From: Trigonopsis variabilis
Lineage: Eukaryota > Ascomycota > Trigonopsidomycetes > Trigonopsidales > Trigonopsidaceae
Assembly (NCBI GenBank): GCA_003707065.3
Contig: PPXM03000004.1
Coordinates: 1 to 64,000 of the forward strand
Length of the DNA stretch: 64,000 nucleotides
Direction of reading: 5' to 3'
Shown here: positions 42,830-53,207 of the stretch, in pieces
Layout: each line of letters opens with the position of its first letter
Numbering within the stretch: position 1 is the stretch's first letter
Program-made: the position numbers and the translations under genes
The notes under the pieces: generated by a model
The model's database searches: none
Seen by the model: the letters and a program-made list of their open reading frames with translations, nothing else
Told to the model about the DNA's origin: nothing

Positions 42830-45698
42830 CTACCGCTCGCTTCGCTCGCGGTCAAAGATAACCTCGCGGTTCGACACCAGCATCGCCACCAGATTCGCCG
42901 GCACGTTGAGCGTCGCGCTAAACACAATCGACACGTTCTTGAGCGACATCTTGTTGAGCTCCTCGTGCGCAACAATGTCCTGCAGCAGGCCCACCAGATA
43001 GTCCAGCGTGGCCCGCGTGGGCGGCGGCAGCTCGGCGGTCAACGCAGCCAGCTCGTGCACCCGCTCCTGCTCGTCGCCCTGCTCGCAGCTCGAAAAGAAC
43101 CGCGTCTGCAGACGCGCCGTCAGCAGCGGCGACGGCAGCGACCGGAAAAACAGCTTGAGCAGCCCCGCCACCGCGTGCTGGTCCGGCTGCAGATCGTCCA
43201 GGTCCACGTCCAGCTCAGCGTCGAATTTCTCGCGCAGGGCGCGAATGGTCGACGATGAGCCACTCAGGCGGAAGATTCCTTCCGTCTCCACCGAGTCGCC
43301 CTCCCTCAGGTAGGCGATGCACCGCTGCACGACCGTGGGCACCACCGGCCCCGATCCCCCGGAGTCGTCCTGGACAGCGCTGCCGTGCGCGTCCACCTGC
43401 ACCCCGGCGTACTTGACCACGTCCAGCAGCGGCACGCCAAAGATCACCCTGGGGCCCTCGTAGGTGCTGTCGATCGGCGACGGCGGGTACTGGCTCAGGT
43501 CGCCTACCGACAGCGTGTGCGACAGCGACGCGGTCGACTGCGAAAACTCGTTCTGGTGCTCGGCCAGAGGAGGGCCGCTCGACGCGCTGTTGCTGCGGTT
43601 GCGCGCGCCAAACAGCGGAAACAGGCCTCGCCGCCGCCCTTTGGCGCCTTTGGAGGGCGACGCCAGCGAGTGCGAGCTGCCTAGCGAGGGCAGGTTCGAC
43701 ACCAGCGAGCTCGACGAGAACTCGTCCTTGCGCAGGAACGGAAACGCCCGCTGGGGCGTGTCGACGGGGCTGAGGCCGTCGAGGGTGGCCTTGGGCTCGT
43801 CGTCGGCTTCGTCGTCGACGTCGACGCCCGCGTCCATCAGCGCCGTGATCCAGTCGTCGCGGTCCTGCGGCGTCTCGGCGCAGAAGAGGTGGCGCGTGTA
43901 CTGCGCGGCGCCCTTCTTTTTTGGCTCGTAGAGCACAAACCCGTTGCGGGCGTCGGGGTCGTCCTGGCGCTTGCTCTGGACGCGCGCGCCGTCGAGGCAG
44001 ATCGAGCCCTGGACGGGGCGGTCGGGCCCTTCCGAGAACTGGAGATCCACGCCGTCGATCTGGTAGAACCGGCTCCGCCACGCGCGCGCCATGCCCTTGC
44101 CTTTCTTGGAGAGATAGCCGTGGAAGCTGGTCTCGTCGTCGGCCATCTCGGCGACCGGATCGAGCATGCCCCCCGACAGAAAGCGGCAGAGGTCGAGCGC
44201 CACCGGCTCGGGCAGGGCGGGGATCGACATGACGGACGCAAAGTAGTCCTGGAGCAGCTGGTTGCGGCTGTGGATCTTGCTCGGTGTCTGCGACTGGTAC
44301 AGCGCGCGGTCGGGCAGCCGCGGCAGCGTGCCCAGGCAGGGGCGCAGGAGCTGGTCGAGCTGGTTCATGTCCTGGGGGCTCTTGCGGCTGCGCCACAGCG
44401 GCTTGTTGCTGTCGCGGTCGTGGATCGAGAGGATGAGGGTGGTGCGCGACTTTGGGTCGCGCGCCAGGGACGAGTGGACGCGGATGGTGACAAAACACAG
44501 GCTCGCCGGCTCCACCAGCAGGTTTGAGTCGTCTGGTTTGGCGGGGTTGTCGGTGGAGTCGTACGACTCGATGCGCGCGTGGCGATGGGAGGGCGCGGGA
44601 GGAGGATAGCTGGGGTTAGGAGGCACGGGGGGTGGAACGTCTGGCGGCGGCGGATTTGGCTGGCTCAGGGCTGGCTCTGGCTCGCCGGTGGCAATGGCGT
44701 GGTCGAATAGCGGCTCGTCCAGGGGCAGCGGGTCTTGTAGGCGGCCAGGGTGCGGTGGAGGGCGGGGTGGAGAGCCAGGAGAGGGCAGAGAAGCGTTTTC
44801 CGAGAGAAGCGTAGACAGATCGAACTGGGGTTGGATGGGGCCAGGAGAAGAGTGCGACGACAAGGACGGGAACTGGGTGGGGATCTTGGTGCTAAGAGGC
44901 GATGCGCTCTGGCTGAACGCCGGCAGCGGGCCCTGGTCGAAAAAGTCGCCATACACGGACGACAGGTCCGAGGCTCGCGAGAAGGACTCGTGGGATGCAT
45001 AGAGACTCGAGTTTTTGCTGGGGTCCCGGCTCAGGGAGGGGTCGGCAGCGTGGACAGCATCGACAGCGTAGTCAGCGTGGACAGCGTGGTCAGCGTGGTC
45101 GGCCGAGTCCACCACCTCGTCCAGCGCCTGGGCTGTATCAGAGTTGAAGCGTAGCGGGCTGAGGTGGAGATCCAGGAGCGAGTCCGACGACGGCGCCCTA
45201 GGCGAGGACGGGTTCTTGGTGGGGGTGACGGGCGAGTAGTGGGGACGCGAGGACGATCTGGGCAAGACAACTATCGTTAGCACAGCCGGTCTCGTACTCA
45301 CCTGGGTTCGGCCGTAACTCGCCTGGGTGCTGGCGCGAGGGCGCTCGCGAGGGCAGCGCCGGGCTCTCAGACGCGCGCTGGGGACTGAGACGGGCCCGCG
45401 GAGGAGGCACCCGTCGGGGCGAGCGGTCGTGGTCGCTGAGCTCGCCGTACTGGCGCCGGTACTGGTCCACCGTCGCCAGCGCCCGCGCCAGCTCGCGCTC
45501 CAGGCGAGCAATCGTCGCCTGCTGGGCCTCGATGGTCCGCGAGGCGTCGGGCAGCGCGGGCGCGCGATGGGAGCGAGTGGATTCGCCTGGTGTCTGCAGC
45601 GCTCGACCCGGATCGGGACCGTCTCTGGCGCTGGGCGGAATTGGGCCGTTCACGATATCGTCGGCGTGGCCAGGCCCCAAGTTCGGCCGCGGGTCCAT
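42830..45698 (-). CDS. BEM3: Rho GTPase-activating protein with PX, PH and RhoGAP domains (Bem3 type)
   Basis: Down-regulates Cdc42 at polarity sites. Exons 45698-45302 and 45270-42830 give 945 aa; the 31-nt intron ends CTAACGATAG, while the next CAG would break frame. A coiled coil (TIEAQQATIARLERELARAL) lies in exon 1. The PX domain is at about 380-505 (CFVTIRVHSSLARDPKSRTT). The PH domain is at about 515-620 (FHGYLSKKGKGMARAWRSRF). RhoGAP is at about 740-945, with the arginine finger in EGIFRLSGSSSTI and the KLFFRSLPSPLL and MSLKNVSIVFSATLN helices. The protein ends soon after the GAP fold. The start is the ATG before DPRPNLGPG; the longer frame begins only with TTG. Confidence 0.93.
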
Positions 45699-47321
45699 TA
45701 TCGACAGAACGGTCTCAACAGTCAATAAAGTCGGGCGAAACAGCTGGAGCTCGAGTAGGATGACTTGTCACAGTGGACTTACCCTGCCGGGCGACACTGC
45801 AACGACGGTGGACGCTGGTGGGTAATGGAACGTGTGGGCGTGCGAGCGTGTGAGCTGTGGGCGTGTGGGCGCTGGAATGACTATAGACGCTGCTGTTTAC
45901 TGTGTGGTTTGGCGGGTTCTTAGGACTTTTCGTTCTGGCTACGGTGGGATCTAGCCCCGTGACAGAGGGTCACGAGCCGCACCGGTGGAGCATGACCAGT
46001 CGACAGAGCAGACTGGAGCAGACTAGAGCCAGACTGGAGCCAGGTCGACCAGGCAGTCGACAAGGGTCGGTGGAACACCAAAGAGCAGCTACAACGCAAT
46101 AGCTCTGCTTGCGTGGCTTTGCGTGGCTCTTGCGCGAGGGAACAGGCAGAGCTTATCGGGCGTACCCGCTAAGGCCGTTACGCTCTGTCGATCAAATCAA
46201 CGCAAGTGGTTGAGTGTCAAGTCAACTTCTGTGACCAGAGTAGCGTTGTAGCGTTGTCTAACCTCCGTTTTAGTGGGAAGCCTAGGTGGACGGTCCGGGC
46301 AACCCTTATTGGGACGGTCTGGGTACCCTTGTAGCGGTATGGCGCAACACTATGTTCGACCCAATCGTAGGACCTATTTTGGACCTCTTGGAGTGCTATA
46401 GGCGTTAGTGAGCAGGTGAATGAGCTTCGCGCAAACAGAGGTGCTACTATCGACCACCAAAAACGCTCTATGGTAGTGTGCAGAGTTTGGCAACTTATGC
46501 CCTACAGAAGGTTAAGCGCGAAGAAAACGACTTTTGTTCTCAGGAACCCTTGCTTGTGTGTACGGCGTATTTACTAAGACACATGGGCTGCCAAGTGCTC
46601 ACACTCTTAAGATAGTCATCGAACAAGATCTACTCGACCTTATTGTTTTCACGGCACCGGCCTCTCATAAGCAAGGGGCCAACGCCTCGAAGCATCGTGA
46701 CGGTAAGAGCTGCTCGATCCAGGCAACTTGTTTACTACAAGGAGGCCACCAAGTTCCTTTGTGCTGTTAAGCTATTGGCAGGACTCTTCCGGAGGCCCAC
46801 CGAGATGCAGCAGATGCAGCAGATGCAACCAGATGGGCATAAATGGCATCGCGCTATGTCCTCGTCGACATCAACAGCTTGTACAAGAGGCTGTCAGCAG
46901 GCAGTCTTGCCTCACGAGCGAATGTCGTATATAGCAACACTGAGGTAGATGCGTTTGATTCAGATATTGAACATATGCGCCTTTGCCACGTTATTCATAT
47001 GTGCCTTTGTTGGCCACGTTGTTCATCTTGTAAACCATCTGTTAGGCAGTATCCGGGGAGAAGTGTGAGTTTGTACCACTACAAGGGATCCAAATACGTC
47101 CACCTAGGCGCCCACCTAGGCGCCCCCTAGGCGCCCCCGTTTAGTGAGCATGCTAACTACGCTGTGGGACATCATTGCCTAGAAGTCGCTAGTCGCTAGT
47201 CACTACACCTCGCAAGTCTACCACCGCCCACCTTCTACGTCGCAAGTTACCCCCTCTGTTATAGCGATACATCCTCCTTACCCCATGGTACTGTATATCC
47301 TCCCCATCTGTCCATCCTCAC
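45699..47321. other. Gene-poor spacer between BEM3 start and the 357-aa orphan
   Basis: About 1.6 kb. A GTGTGGGCG-type short repeat lies at about 45830-45890, a doubled 24-mer (GGACGGTCCGGGCAACCCTT and a variant) at 46289-46336, and CACCTAGGCGCC repeats at 47100-47135. Short plus-strand frames between 46530 and 47130 have no family resemblance. Confidence 0.4.
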
Positions 47322-48395
47322 CTATTGCGTATTGTTCTTTGTGACCTCGCTCTCGCGAGCAGCAGCGGCTGTCCGCCGGTTCGACGTGCGGATCCGCCTC
47401 AGACGCCCCTGCATCATGTAGTACGTGCCCCGGCGCACAATCAGCTCGAGCAGGTCGCGGTCGTAGCCGTAGTCGGCCACCGTCTCGTGGTAGATGGCGT
47501 CGATCAGCCGTTTCCGCTCGCCCTCGTCCGTGTCGCGCACCCACGTCTTCTCGCCCAGCGGGAAGCCCAGGACCATGAGCATGTCGAGGATCCGCTGCTC
47601 GCGCGCGCGCGCCTGGTCGGGGTCGTGCGCCAGCGTCATGCGCGAGTGCAGCTCGGGCAGCGGAATCCGCGACTCGGACTGTTTCCGCGACAGCTTGAGC
47701 TCGCCCACCTCAGTGCGCGCCTTGGAGGCGTCCGACTGCTTGCGCAGCCGGATCCGCACCGGGCCCAGATTGGGTCCCTTGGCCTGACTGGCTGCTGGAG
47801 GCTCGGCTGGCTTTGTATCTTTAGTTGCAGACGGTCGCTGGCCCTCTGCGTCGTGTGATTCCTCCTTGACCTTGACGGCCTGGCCCCGGTCGCAGTCCTC
47901 CGAGTCGTTGGTAAACGTCGAGCACGTGAGCGAGGGGCTGATGGGCACCATCGAGAACGACGCCTCGCTCATCGAGTACGAGTCCGAGTGGCTGAAATCG
48001 AGCAGGTGCGAGTCGCACACGATCCGGGACCGCTTCGCCGGCCGCGAGCTCAGCCACGACGAGCTTTCGTGCAGCGATATCGGCTCGCCCAGGCCTTTGT
48101 CGATGATCGACCCAAACGGAAGGTCCTCGCTGTCCAGCTGCAGCGGCTGGATGAACAGGTCCTCGTTCTTGAGCTTGAACGCCCCGGGGGCAGCGTCCCC
48201 CAGCCCCATCGGCGCCTGCTCGTCCCTCCAGCTGCTCCCGCTCCACATGTCTGGTCCGTCGATGCCGATTTTGCCCATATCGACCTTGGCTCCGTCGTCT
48301 TGGTCGCCGATTGGCTCGCCTGGAGGAGAAGGGTAGTCGAGCTGCAGCCAGCAAGACAAATCCTCGAGCACAACTGGATCCCTCGGCCGGTTCAT
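47322..48395 (-). CDS. Orphan 357-aa protein with conserved-looking C-terminal helical domain
   Basis: Starts at MNRPRDPVVLEDLSCWL. The N-terminal 250 residues are acidic and serine-rich, with segments like a transcription regulator (a basic KRSRIV patch, then acidic runs). The last 110 residues look like a defined fold: AREQRILDMLMVLGFPLGEK, then WVRDTDEGERKRLIDAIYHE, then YDRDLLELIVRRGTYYMMQG and a basic LRRIRTSNRR. I do not recognise the family. A DNA- or protein-binding regulator is only a guess. Confidence 0.65.
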   Translation of the reverse strand: MNRPRDPVVLEDLSCWLQLDYPSPPGEPIGDQDDGAKVDMGKIGIDGPDMWSGSSWRDEQAPMGLGDAAPGAFKLKNEDLFIQPLQLDSEDLPFGSIIDKGLGEPISLHESSSWLSSRPAKRSRIVCDSHLLDFSHSDSYSMSEASFSMVPISPSLTCSTFTNDSEDCDRGQAVKVKEESHDAEGQRPSATKDTKPAEPPAASQAKGPNLGPVRIRLRKQSDASKARTEVGELKLSRKQSESRIPLPELHSRMTLAHDPDQARAREQRILDMLMVLGFPLGEKTWVRDTDEGERKRLIDAIYHETVADYGYDRDLLELIVRRGTYYMMQGRLRRIRTSNRRTAAAARESEVTKNNTQ

Positions 48396-49873
48396 GTCCA
48401 ATTCCTTCTGACTGTCAAATTTATTCTCTTATCCTTGATTAGAATGGGCCTGGTCACCTGTTTTAATGGCAATCAGTATCTCTAGCCTAGACTGGTGCGG
48501 CGCTGCCTTGGCAACTGGCCTGCTCGCTCGCAAACGTGTTCTCGACCCCCAACTACGCAATCTCTGCAGCCAAAGCTCGCCAGCATCATGAATACTCTAT
48601 TCCTCCATCGCTCTCTACTCTGCTCTTTCTTTCTCTCTGTTTTCGATATCCACCTTCAGCCTCTCTCGGCCAAAGTCTTCATTAATGGCCCCATGGCGAT
48701 GAAGCCCTCAGGCCTGTCGCCGGGTTGGCAGCCAAGTTGGCAGCCAAGTTTGGAAACATGACGACGACTACAAGTCGCAGGGTGTGCTTGCAGCCAATCT
48801 CTCTCGACCGTCGTTTCTTCGGTCTATCCAAGCAAGCCTGCGGCCATAGCCGAAGATCTTAGCAACCACACCTGGTCTTTCTTCCAGATAGTCGTCCTGA
48901 TACGAGCGGTGCCAAAACTCACCGCCAGTCTCTTTCTGTCGTAGCCTGCACGTGGTTTGTTTCAAGGCTCATTGTATTCCGACGATTGTCATAGAGTCGA
49001 GTCTACTTGCATGTTGACAGCTGGATTCGTATGGCGGAGATTGTGATGGATCTGGGATGGTCGCTAGGCAAAGAGGCCGATTAGTCCGGGTTACCTGTCT
49101 TGTTCCCTTTCGAGCCTGGGATTGCCAAATTTGGAACTGATTTCGAAGGCTTCATTGTGTTCGGATTCGACCGATCTTCTCTAGATGGATGAGGCCGGCC
49201 CCACTATCGCAAAGAGATAAGGTCGTGGAAGCTTGGATGGGAGCTTGCGTGTTATCACAGCCTGTGCTGATATGACCCTAGTCACGTAAGCATAGAATGC
49301 ATCGTAGAAGGCAGAGAGCGCATATCTCGCGGAGAGGATAGCAGAGCGCATATCTCGCAGAGCGCATATCTCGCAGAGCGCAGAGCGCATAGCTTTCGCC
49401 ATGGAAATGGTAGTGGAGGTGTATCCATCCACTAGCAAATCAGACGCTTGGAGCAGTCACCATTGATATGAGACATACAACGCATTGTCGAGTGTCTGGA
49501 AAGAGGAGCTTACGACCTGTTTTCAGAGAGTTGTCCTTTCTGACATCCTCTTCTCGGCAGCTGTTCTTATAAACTCGATCCTCAACATTACTCAGCGTAC
49601 TAGTTGTGCTCTCACGCAAGCCATAGCCTGGCCCCGGTTATCTCGTCTCAGAGTCGCCTTCTTGCACAGTCAAGCATTCACACAAGACGTCCGGCTCGAT
49701 CCACCTCTACACCCAGCGCTCCCTCCTGCTCTCCCTCTTTGTGCCCAGCGCTACCACCTGCTCTACCTCTTTGTGCCCAGCGCTACCACCTGCTCTCCCT
49801 CTTTGTGCCCAGCGCTACCAAATTTTCTGGTCCTTAGCAACGATCCTTCCTGGCAGCCACGACGTAAGAGTCC
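48396..49873. other. Spacer between divergent orphan and RRP43
   Basis: About 1.5 kb between divergent starts. It holds a short GCAGAGCGCATATCTC repeat at 49320-49390 and the 32-bp array at 49709-49820. No gene is recognised. Confidence 0.4.
49709..49820. repeat. 32-bp tandem repeat, 3.5 copies
   Basis: The unit starts GTGCCCAGCGCTACCACCTG and is repeated at 49741, 49773 and 49805, with a diverged copy at 49709. It ends about 50 bp before the RRP43 start, so it may lie in the 5' leader. Confidence 0.9.
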
Positions 49874-50770
49874 ATGTCCCAGCTAAGTTATCCGCAGGAA
49901 GTATTCTCCAATCTTCTTCCTGATGAGTATCTGTTGCGGCATCTTTCGTTAGACCCTCCCAGCCGGCCAACTGGCCGGAAACTAGACGAGTTCCGACCCT
50001 TTCAAGTCTCGTGCGACTCGTTGGAGGACTTTGCTCTGGGCTCCTGCATCGTTCGCCAAGGACAGGCTATGGTCTTGTGTGGCATCAACGGCTCGCTGGC
50101 TCTCAACGACGATCTGCTGATCCACGACTCGTGTCTCCCGTCTCCGGCGCGACTCTTTCCCAACGTCCAAGTGTCGGATGGAAAAAACGGCCCTCCCACC
50201 AGCGACGAGATGTGCCTGAGTCAGAAGCTGTATGAAATAGCTCTCATATTAAAGGCCCTCGACCCCCAAGAGCTCACGGTGGAGCCTGACCGGTCGTTTG
50301 TGTTTAATGCCCACCTAAACATCCTGGCCCAAACAGGCAACCCGTTTGCCCAGGCCTGGACGGCGCTGGTCAATGCGCTGCTGTCGACGCGGGTGCCTGA
50401 GGCCAGCCTGCAAGACGATGGAAGCTATGTCTGCCGGCCCTTGGACGATTCGTCAAAGCACTTGTCGCTGTCTGTAAAATCCTGCCACGCAAGTGTGTTT
50501 GGCATCGTCAAGAGCCGGCCGCTGTCTATCTTGGCAAGCCCTCAAGACGCCCCCATTCGATCGCCCGATACCGATATCATCCTGGCAGACCCGGAAGGCC
50601 CAGTCGAAGAGAACGGCTCTTCTGGTTCGGCCGAGGTCATCTACGACTCGTCCTCTGACAAATTCAGATACTTTTCCTTGACTGCCGACCAATGCTACAT
50701 CACCGCCGACCACATCACCCGGATCCTCTCTGCTGCCAAGCTTAATGCGTCCTCATCTCTTCTTTCCTAA
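49874..50770 (+). CDS. RRP43: Exosome core subunit Rrp43 (RNase PH fold)
   Basis: Non-catalytic ring subunit of the RNA exosome. 298 aa. The opening FSNLLPDEYLLRHLSLDPPS then RPTGRKLDEFRPFQVSC is typical for the eukaryotic Rrp42/43/45 group. Later strands GSCIVRQGQAMVLCGINGSL, CLSQKLYEIALILKALD, and FVFNAHLNILAQTGNPFAQA complete the RNase PH fold. Rrp43 (EXOSC8) fits best, because the phosphate-binding arginines of active RNase PH are absent and the first block matches; Rrp45 would be longer. It is the first of two genes on the same strand. Confidence 0.82.
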   Translation: MSQLSYPQEVFSNLLPDEYLLRHLSLDPPSRPTGRKLDEFRPFQVSCDSLEDFALGSCIVRQGQAMVLCGINGSLALNDDLLIHDSCLPSPARLFPNVQVSDGKNGPPTSDEMCLSQKLYEIALILKALDPQELTVEPDRSFVFNAHLNILAQTGNPFAQAWTALVNALLSTRVPEASLQDDGSYVCRPLDDSSKHLSLSVKSCHASVFGIVKSRPLSILASPQDAPIRSPDTDIILADPEGPVEENGSSGSAEVIYDSSSDKFRYFSLTADQCYITADHITRILSAAKLNASSSLLS

Positions 50771-50934
50771 CTGTATATTACCTCTGGTTTCGGTTCACAC
50801 TCACGTAGCGGTCACCTTCCGCATCTGTTGTTCATCTGATGTAGCTCTTTATTGCTGTCGCCTTGCATATATATCCATCCCAAGTAATCATATTTCTGGT
50901 TTAATTCTACTGCCACTCTCTCTCCCTCCCATCC

Positions 50935-51567
50935 ATGAGCAGGGCAAACGCTTCCTTCTTTGACAGCGTCCATCACGGCCCCTCGCTCCTACAGGGCAAT
51001 CTAGCGTCTTTTATTGCTTCAAAGCTCATTGATCTCTCGCCTGGTGATTGGAGTGAAGACTCGACTCGCGTTTTGGACTATGGATGTGGACCAGGACACC
51101 TCGCCCAAGCTCTCGCAGCATCTTGCGCTCAAGTGCTGGGCCTGGACGTGTCCAAGAAATCAATTGACTCGTTTAATACGGCAGCCTACAACCAGGGCCT
51201 AGATCCGTCTGAGATGTGCGCTTATTCTGTGGACGATCACCCGCTCCTCGCCAGTTTCGACGTTCTCATCTTCTCCATGGTCTTGCATCACCTCCCTGAC
51301 CCGCTGAGCGTGCTCCAGCAACTCAGACCTGCCGTCCGCACGGGCGGAAGGCTCTATATAGTCGAAATGCCGTACGTGGCGCCCACTGGTGACAATGGCA
51401 ATGGAGTAGTAGCCCACTGTGGGGGCTTTACGGACCAACAGGTCTTGGACTTGATCTCTCAAGCTGGCTTCGTCAACCCCCATCTCACTCACTGCGAGTT
51501 TGTGTCGAAAATCGGCCACCGCCGTTATCATAAGAGCTACACCTTTGCTACGGCTGAAAAGGCTTGA
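50935..51567 (+). CDS. Class I SAM-dependent methyltransferase, substrate unknown
   Basis: 210 aa, MSRANASFFDSVHHG. Motif I is RVLDYGCGPGHLAQALA and the acidic end of strand 2 is VLGLDVSKKSIDSF. Motif IV region is VLIFSMVLHHLPDPLSVL, followed by RPAVRTGGRLYIVEMP. The layout is that of the Methyltransf_11/25 small-molecule group. The target cannot be inferred. It lies 164 bp after RRP43, probably with its own promoter. Confidence 0.85.
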   Translation: MSRANASFFDSVHHGPSLLQGNLASFIASKLIDLSPGDWSEDSTRVLDYGCGPGHLAQALAASCAQVLGLDVSKKSIDSFNTAAYNQGLDPSEMCAYSVDDHPLLASFDVLIFSMVLHHLPDPLSVLQQLRPAVRTGGRLYIVEMPYVAPTGDNGNGVVAHCGGFTDQQVLDLISQAGFVNPHLTHCEFVSKIGHRRYHKSYTFATAEKA

Positions 51568-51643
51568 TAAGCCTACGATCGGGATGCACGGGAAATTATC
51601 CATTGATTCAAGCCATGGGAACATTAGTTCGCGATAGATCTCA

Positions 51644-52990
51644 TTATAAATCCTTGCTCAACTCCCTGTCTCCAGAGTCCTCGACTGTTTCCAGAGTTAT
51701 CTTCCGCGACGACTGACCCGAGGACGCTGACGCAGGACGGTCGCTCATTTCGGTATCGTTATCGCCCGGGGTCGGCTTGAACTCATGCTCAGAGTGGTCG
51801 TCGTTCCTCAGCAGCGAGTCAATGCGGTCGGCGCCATCGACAGCCAGAGTGGTGACGTTGTGTTTGAGCTGTCGCAGCGGAATCGTGGCGTCGTCCGAGT
51901 GGTCAATCACAATGCCATCGAGTTTAGAGTACAGGCCTTCGAGCGAGGACTGGATATGCCGGAGTTGTTGGGGAGGGGTGGAGGAGTCGATGCGGCTGAT
52001 CTGGTCGATGACTTGTTGTTTGATGGCCTCGATCTTGTCTTGAGGGCTGGGCTCGCGCACGGGCTCAGCTTGCTCGCCTTGCTGCTGCTGGTCTTCCTTG
52101 GCCTGTTCAACGTCCACCTGCTGGGCCAGGCTCTTGAGCCATGATTTCGGAATGAACGTTCCAGGAATAAAGTCCATATCTGGCGCTCCCTGCTCTGGCG
52201 TGGGCTGGAACAGCTCTGGTGGGGCTTGCTGGCCCTGAGATGGTTGCGCCGGTTGAGAGGCTTCACTCTGGACAGGAGTCGCTCGTTCCTGAACAATAGG
52301 GATCGTTTGTGATTCGACAGGGTTGAACTGCACTGGAATCGGCCGTGCTTGGCTTTCTCTCTCGTTCTGCTCCTCTTCTTCGTCTCCCGCCTGGCCGGCT
52401 TTATGGGCAGCCAATTCGTCCAATAGATCGATAAAAGCAGCTGGCAGTTGGATTTCCTTGGAATCCGAGTCTTCAATTTCCTGGTTGGCTTCATATTCCT
52501 CCGACTGCTGGCGCCCTGAACCCCGCTTCCGCTGCTGGACCTGGTCCCCGAGCGATTCGTCAATCAATTGAGAAACATCAGGCGAATTGACAAAGAAGGG
52601 AAGCTGGTCCAACGTCTGCGATGTGCTTTCAACCTGCTGCTGCTGCCGAACTGCCTCTAGCCGCTGCTGCAGGCGAGACTGAGCCAGGTACTCCTCTTCC
52701 GCTTGGCGGACAGAGTTAATGATCAGCTCCAGCCTCAGCAATGCTTCCCGTTCTTGCTCATCCTCGCGAACCACCAGATTCTGCTCACGGGCAATCAAGT
52801 ATAGAAGCTTATTTCGTTGGTTCTCGAGAGCGTAGGCTTGCCGACGCAGCCGTTCTTGTTGGATAGCAATTTCCCGCTGGGCGGACTCAATATCGCGGAG
52901 ATGGGAGACGTAGCGGGCAAGGCGGTGTCTATGGGTCTCAGGAGACACTGGGCGTTCGGGAACAGCTGGGACGTAGAGGTACTTGACCAT
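51644..52990 (-). CDS. Glutamine-rich coiled-coil protein with a BAG-like C-terminal domain
   Basis: 448 aa. The first 130 residues form a long basic/glutamine-rich coiled coil (IAIQQERLRRQAYALENQRN). The middle is acidic and proline/glutamine-rich. Residues about 330-410 form three amphipathic helices, KIEAIKQQVIDQISRID, QLRHIQSSLEGLYSKLDGI and PLRQLKHNVTTLAVDGADRI, whose spacing looks like an Hsp70-binding BAG domain. A TATA box and a CACGTG site lie just upstream. The BAG reading is from pattern only; an unrelated three-helix domain is possible. Confidence 0.7.
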   Translation of the reverse strand: MVKYLYVPAVPERPVSPETHRHRLARYVSHLRDIESAQREIAIQQERLRRQAYALENQRNKLLYLIAREQNLVVREDEQEREALLRLELIINSVRQAEEEYLAQSRLQQRLEAVRQQQQVESTSQTLDQLPFFVNSPDVSQLIDESLGDQVQQRKRGSGRQQSEEYEANQEIEDSDSKEIQLPAAFIDLLDELAAHKAGQAGDEEEEQNERESQARPIPVQFNPVESQTIPIVQERATPVQSEASQPAQPSQGQQAPPELFQPTPEQGAPDMDFIPGTFIPKSWLKSLAQQVDVEQAKEDQQQQGEQAEPVREPSPQDKIEAIKQQVIDQISRIDSSTPPQQLRHIQSSLEGLYSKLDGIVIDHSDDATIPLRQLKHNVTTLAVDGADRIDSLLRNDDHSEHEFKPTPGDNDTEMSDRPASASSGQSSRKITLETVEDSGDRELSKDL

Positions 52991-53023
52991 TGTTTGGAGT
53001 CTGGGGTTGCCGAGATGGCCACG

Positions 53024-53040
53024 CTATATAGGGTCACGTG
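53024..53040 (-). promoter_or_regulatory. TATA box and CACGTG element of the BAG-like gene
   Basis: CTATATA at 53024-53030 (TATATAG on the coding strand), about 35 bp before the start, with the palindromic E-box CACGTG at 53035-53040 beside it. Confidence 0.45.
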
Positions 53041-53128
53041 GGAATGAGCCAGAAGGTCCCAGAAGCGGTGACGTAGAGACGGCTCACCACCGACGAGCGT
53101 GCAGAAAGGACAATGACGAGTGATCTGC

Positions 53129-53207
53129 GTGAGACGAGCGTGAGACGATTGCGTGAGACGATTTGCTTGAGACGATTTGCGTGAGACGATTTGCTTGAGA
53201 CGACTTG
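53129..53207. repeat. Minisatellite, about 15-bp unit
   Basis: Five or six copies of a GTGAGACGATTTGCT-like unit in the upstream region of the BAG-like gene. Confidence 0.8.
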
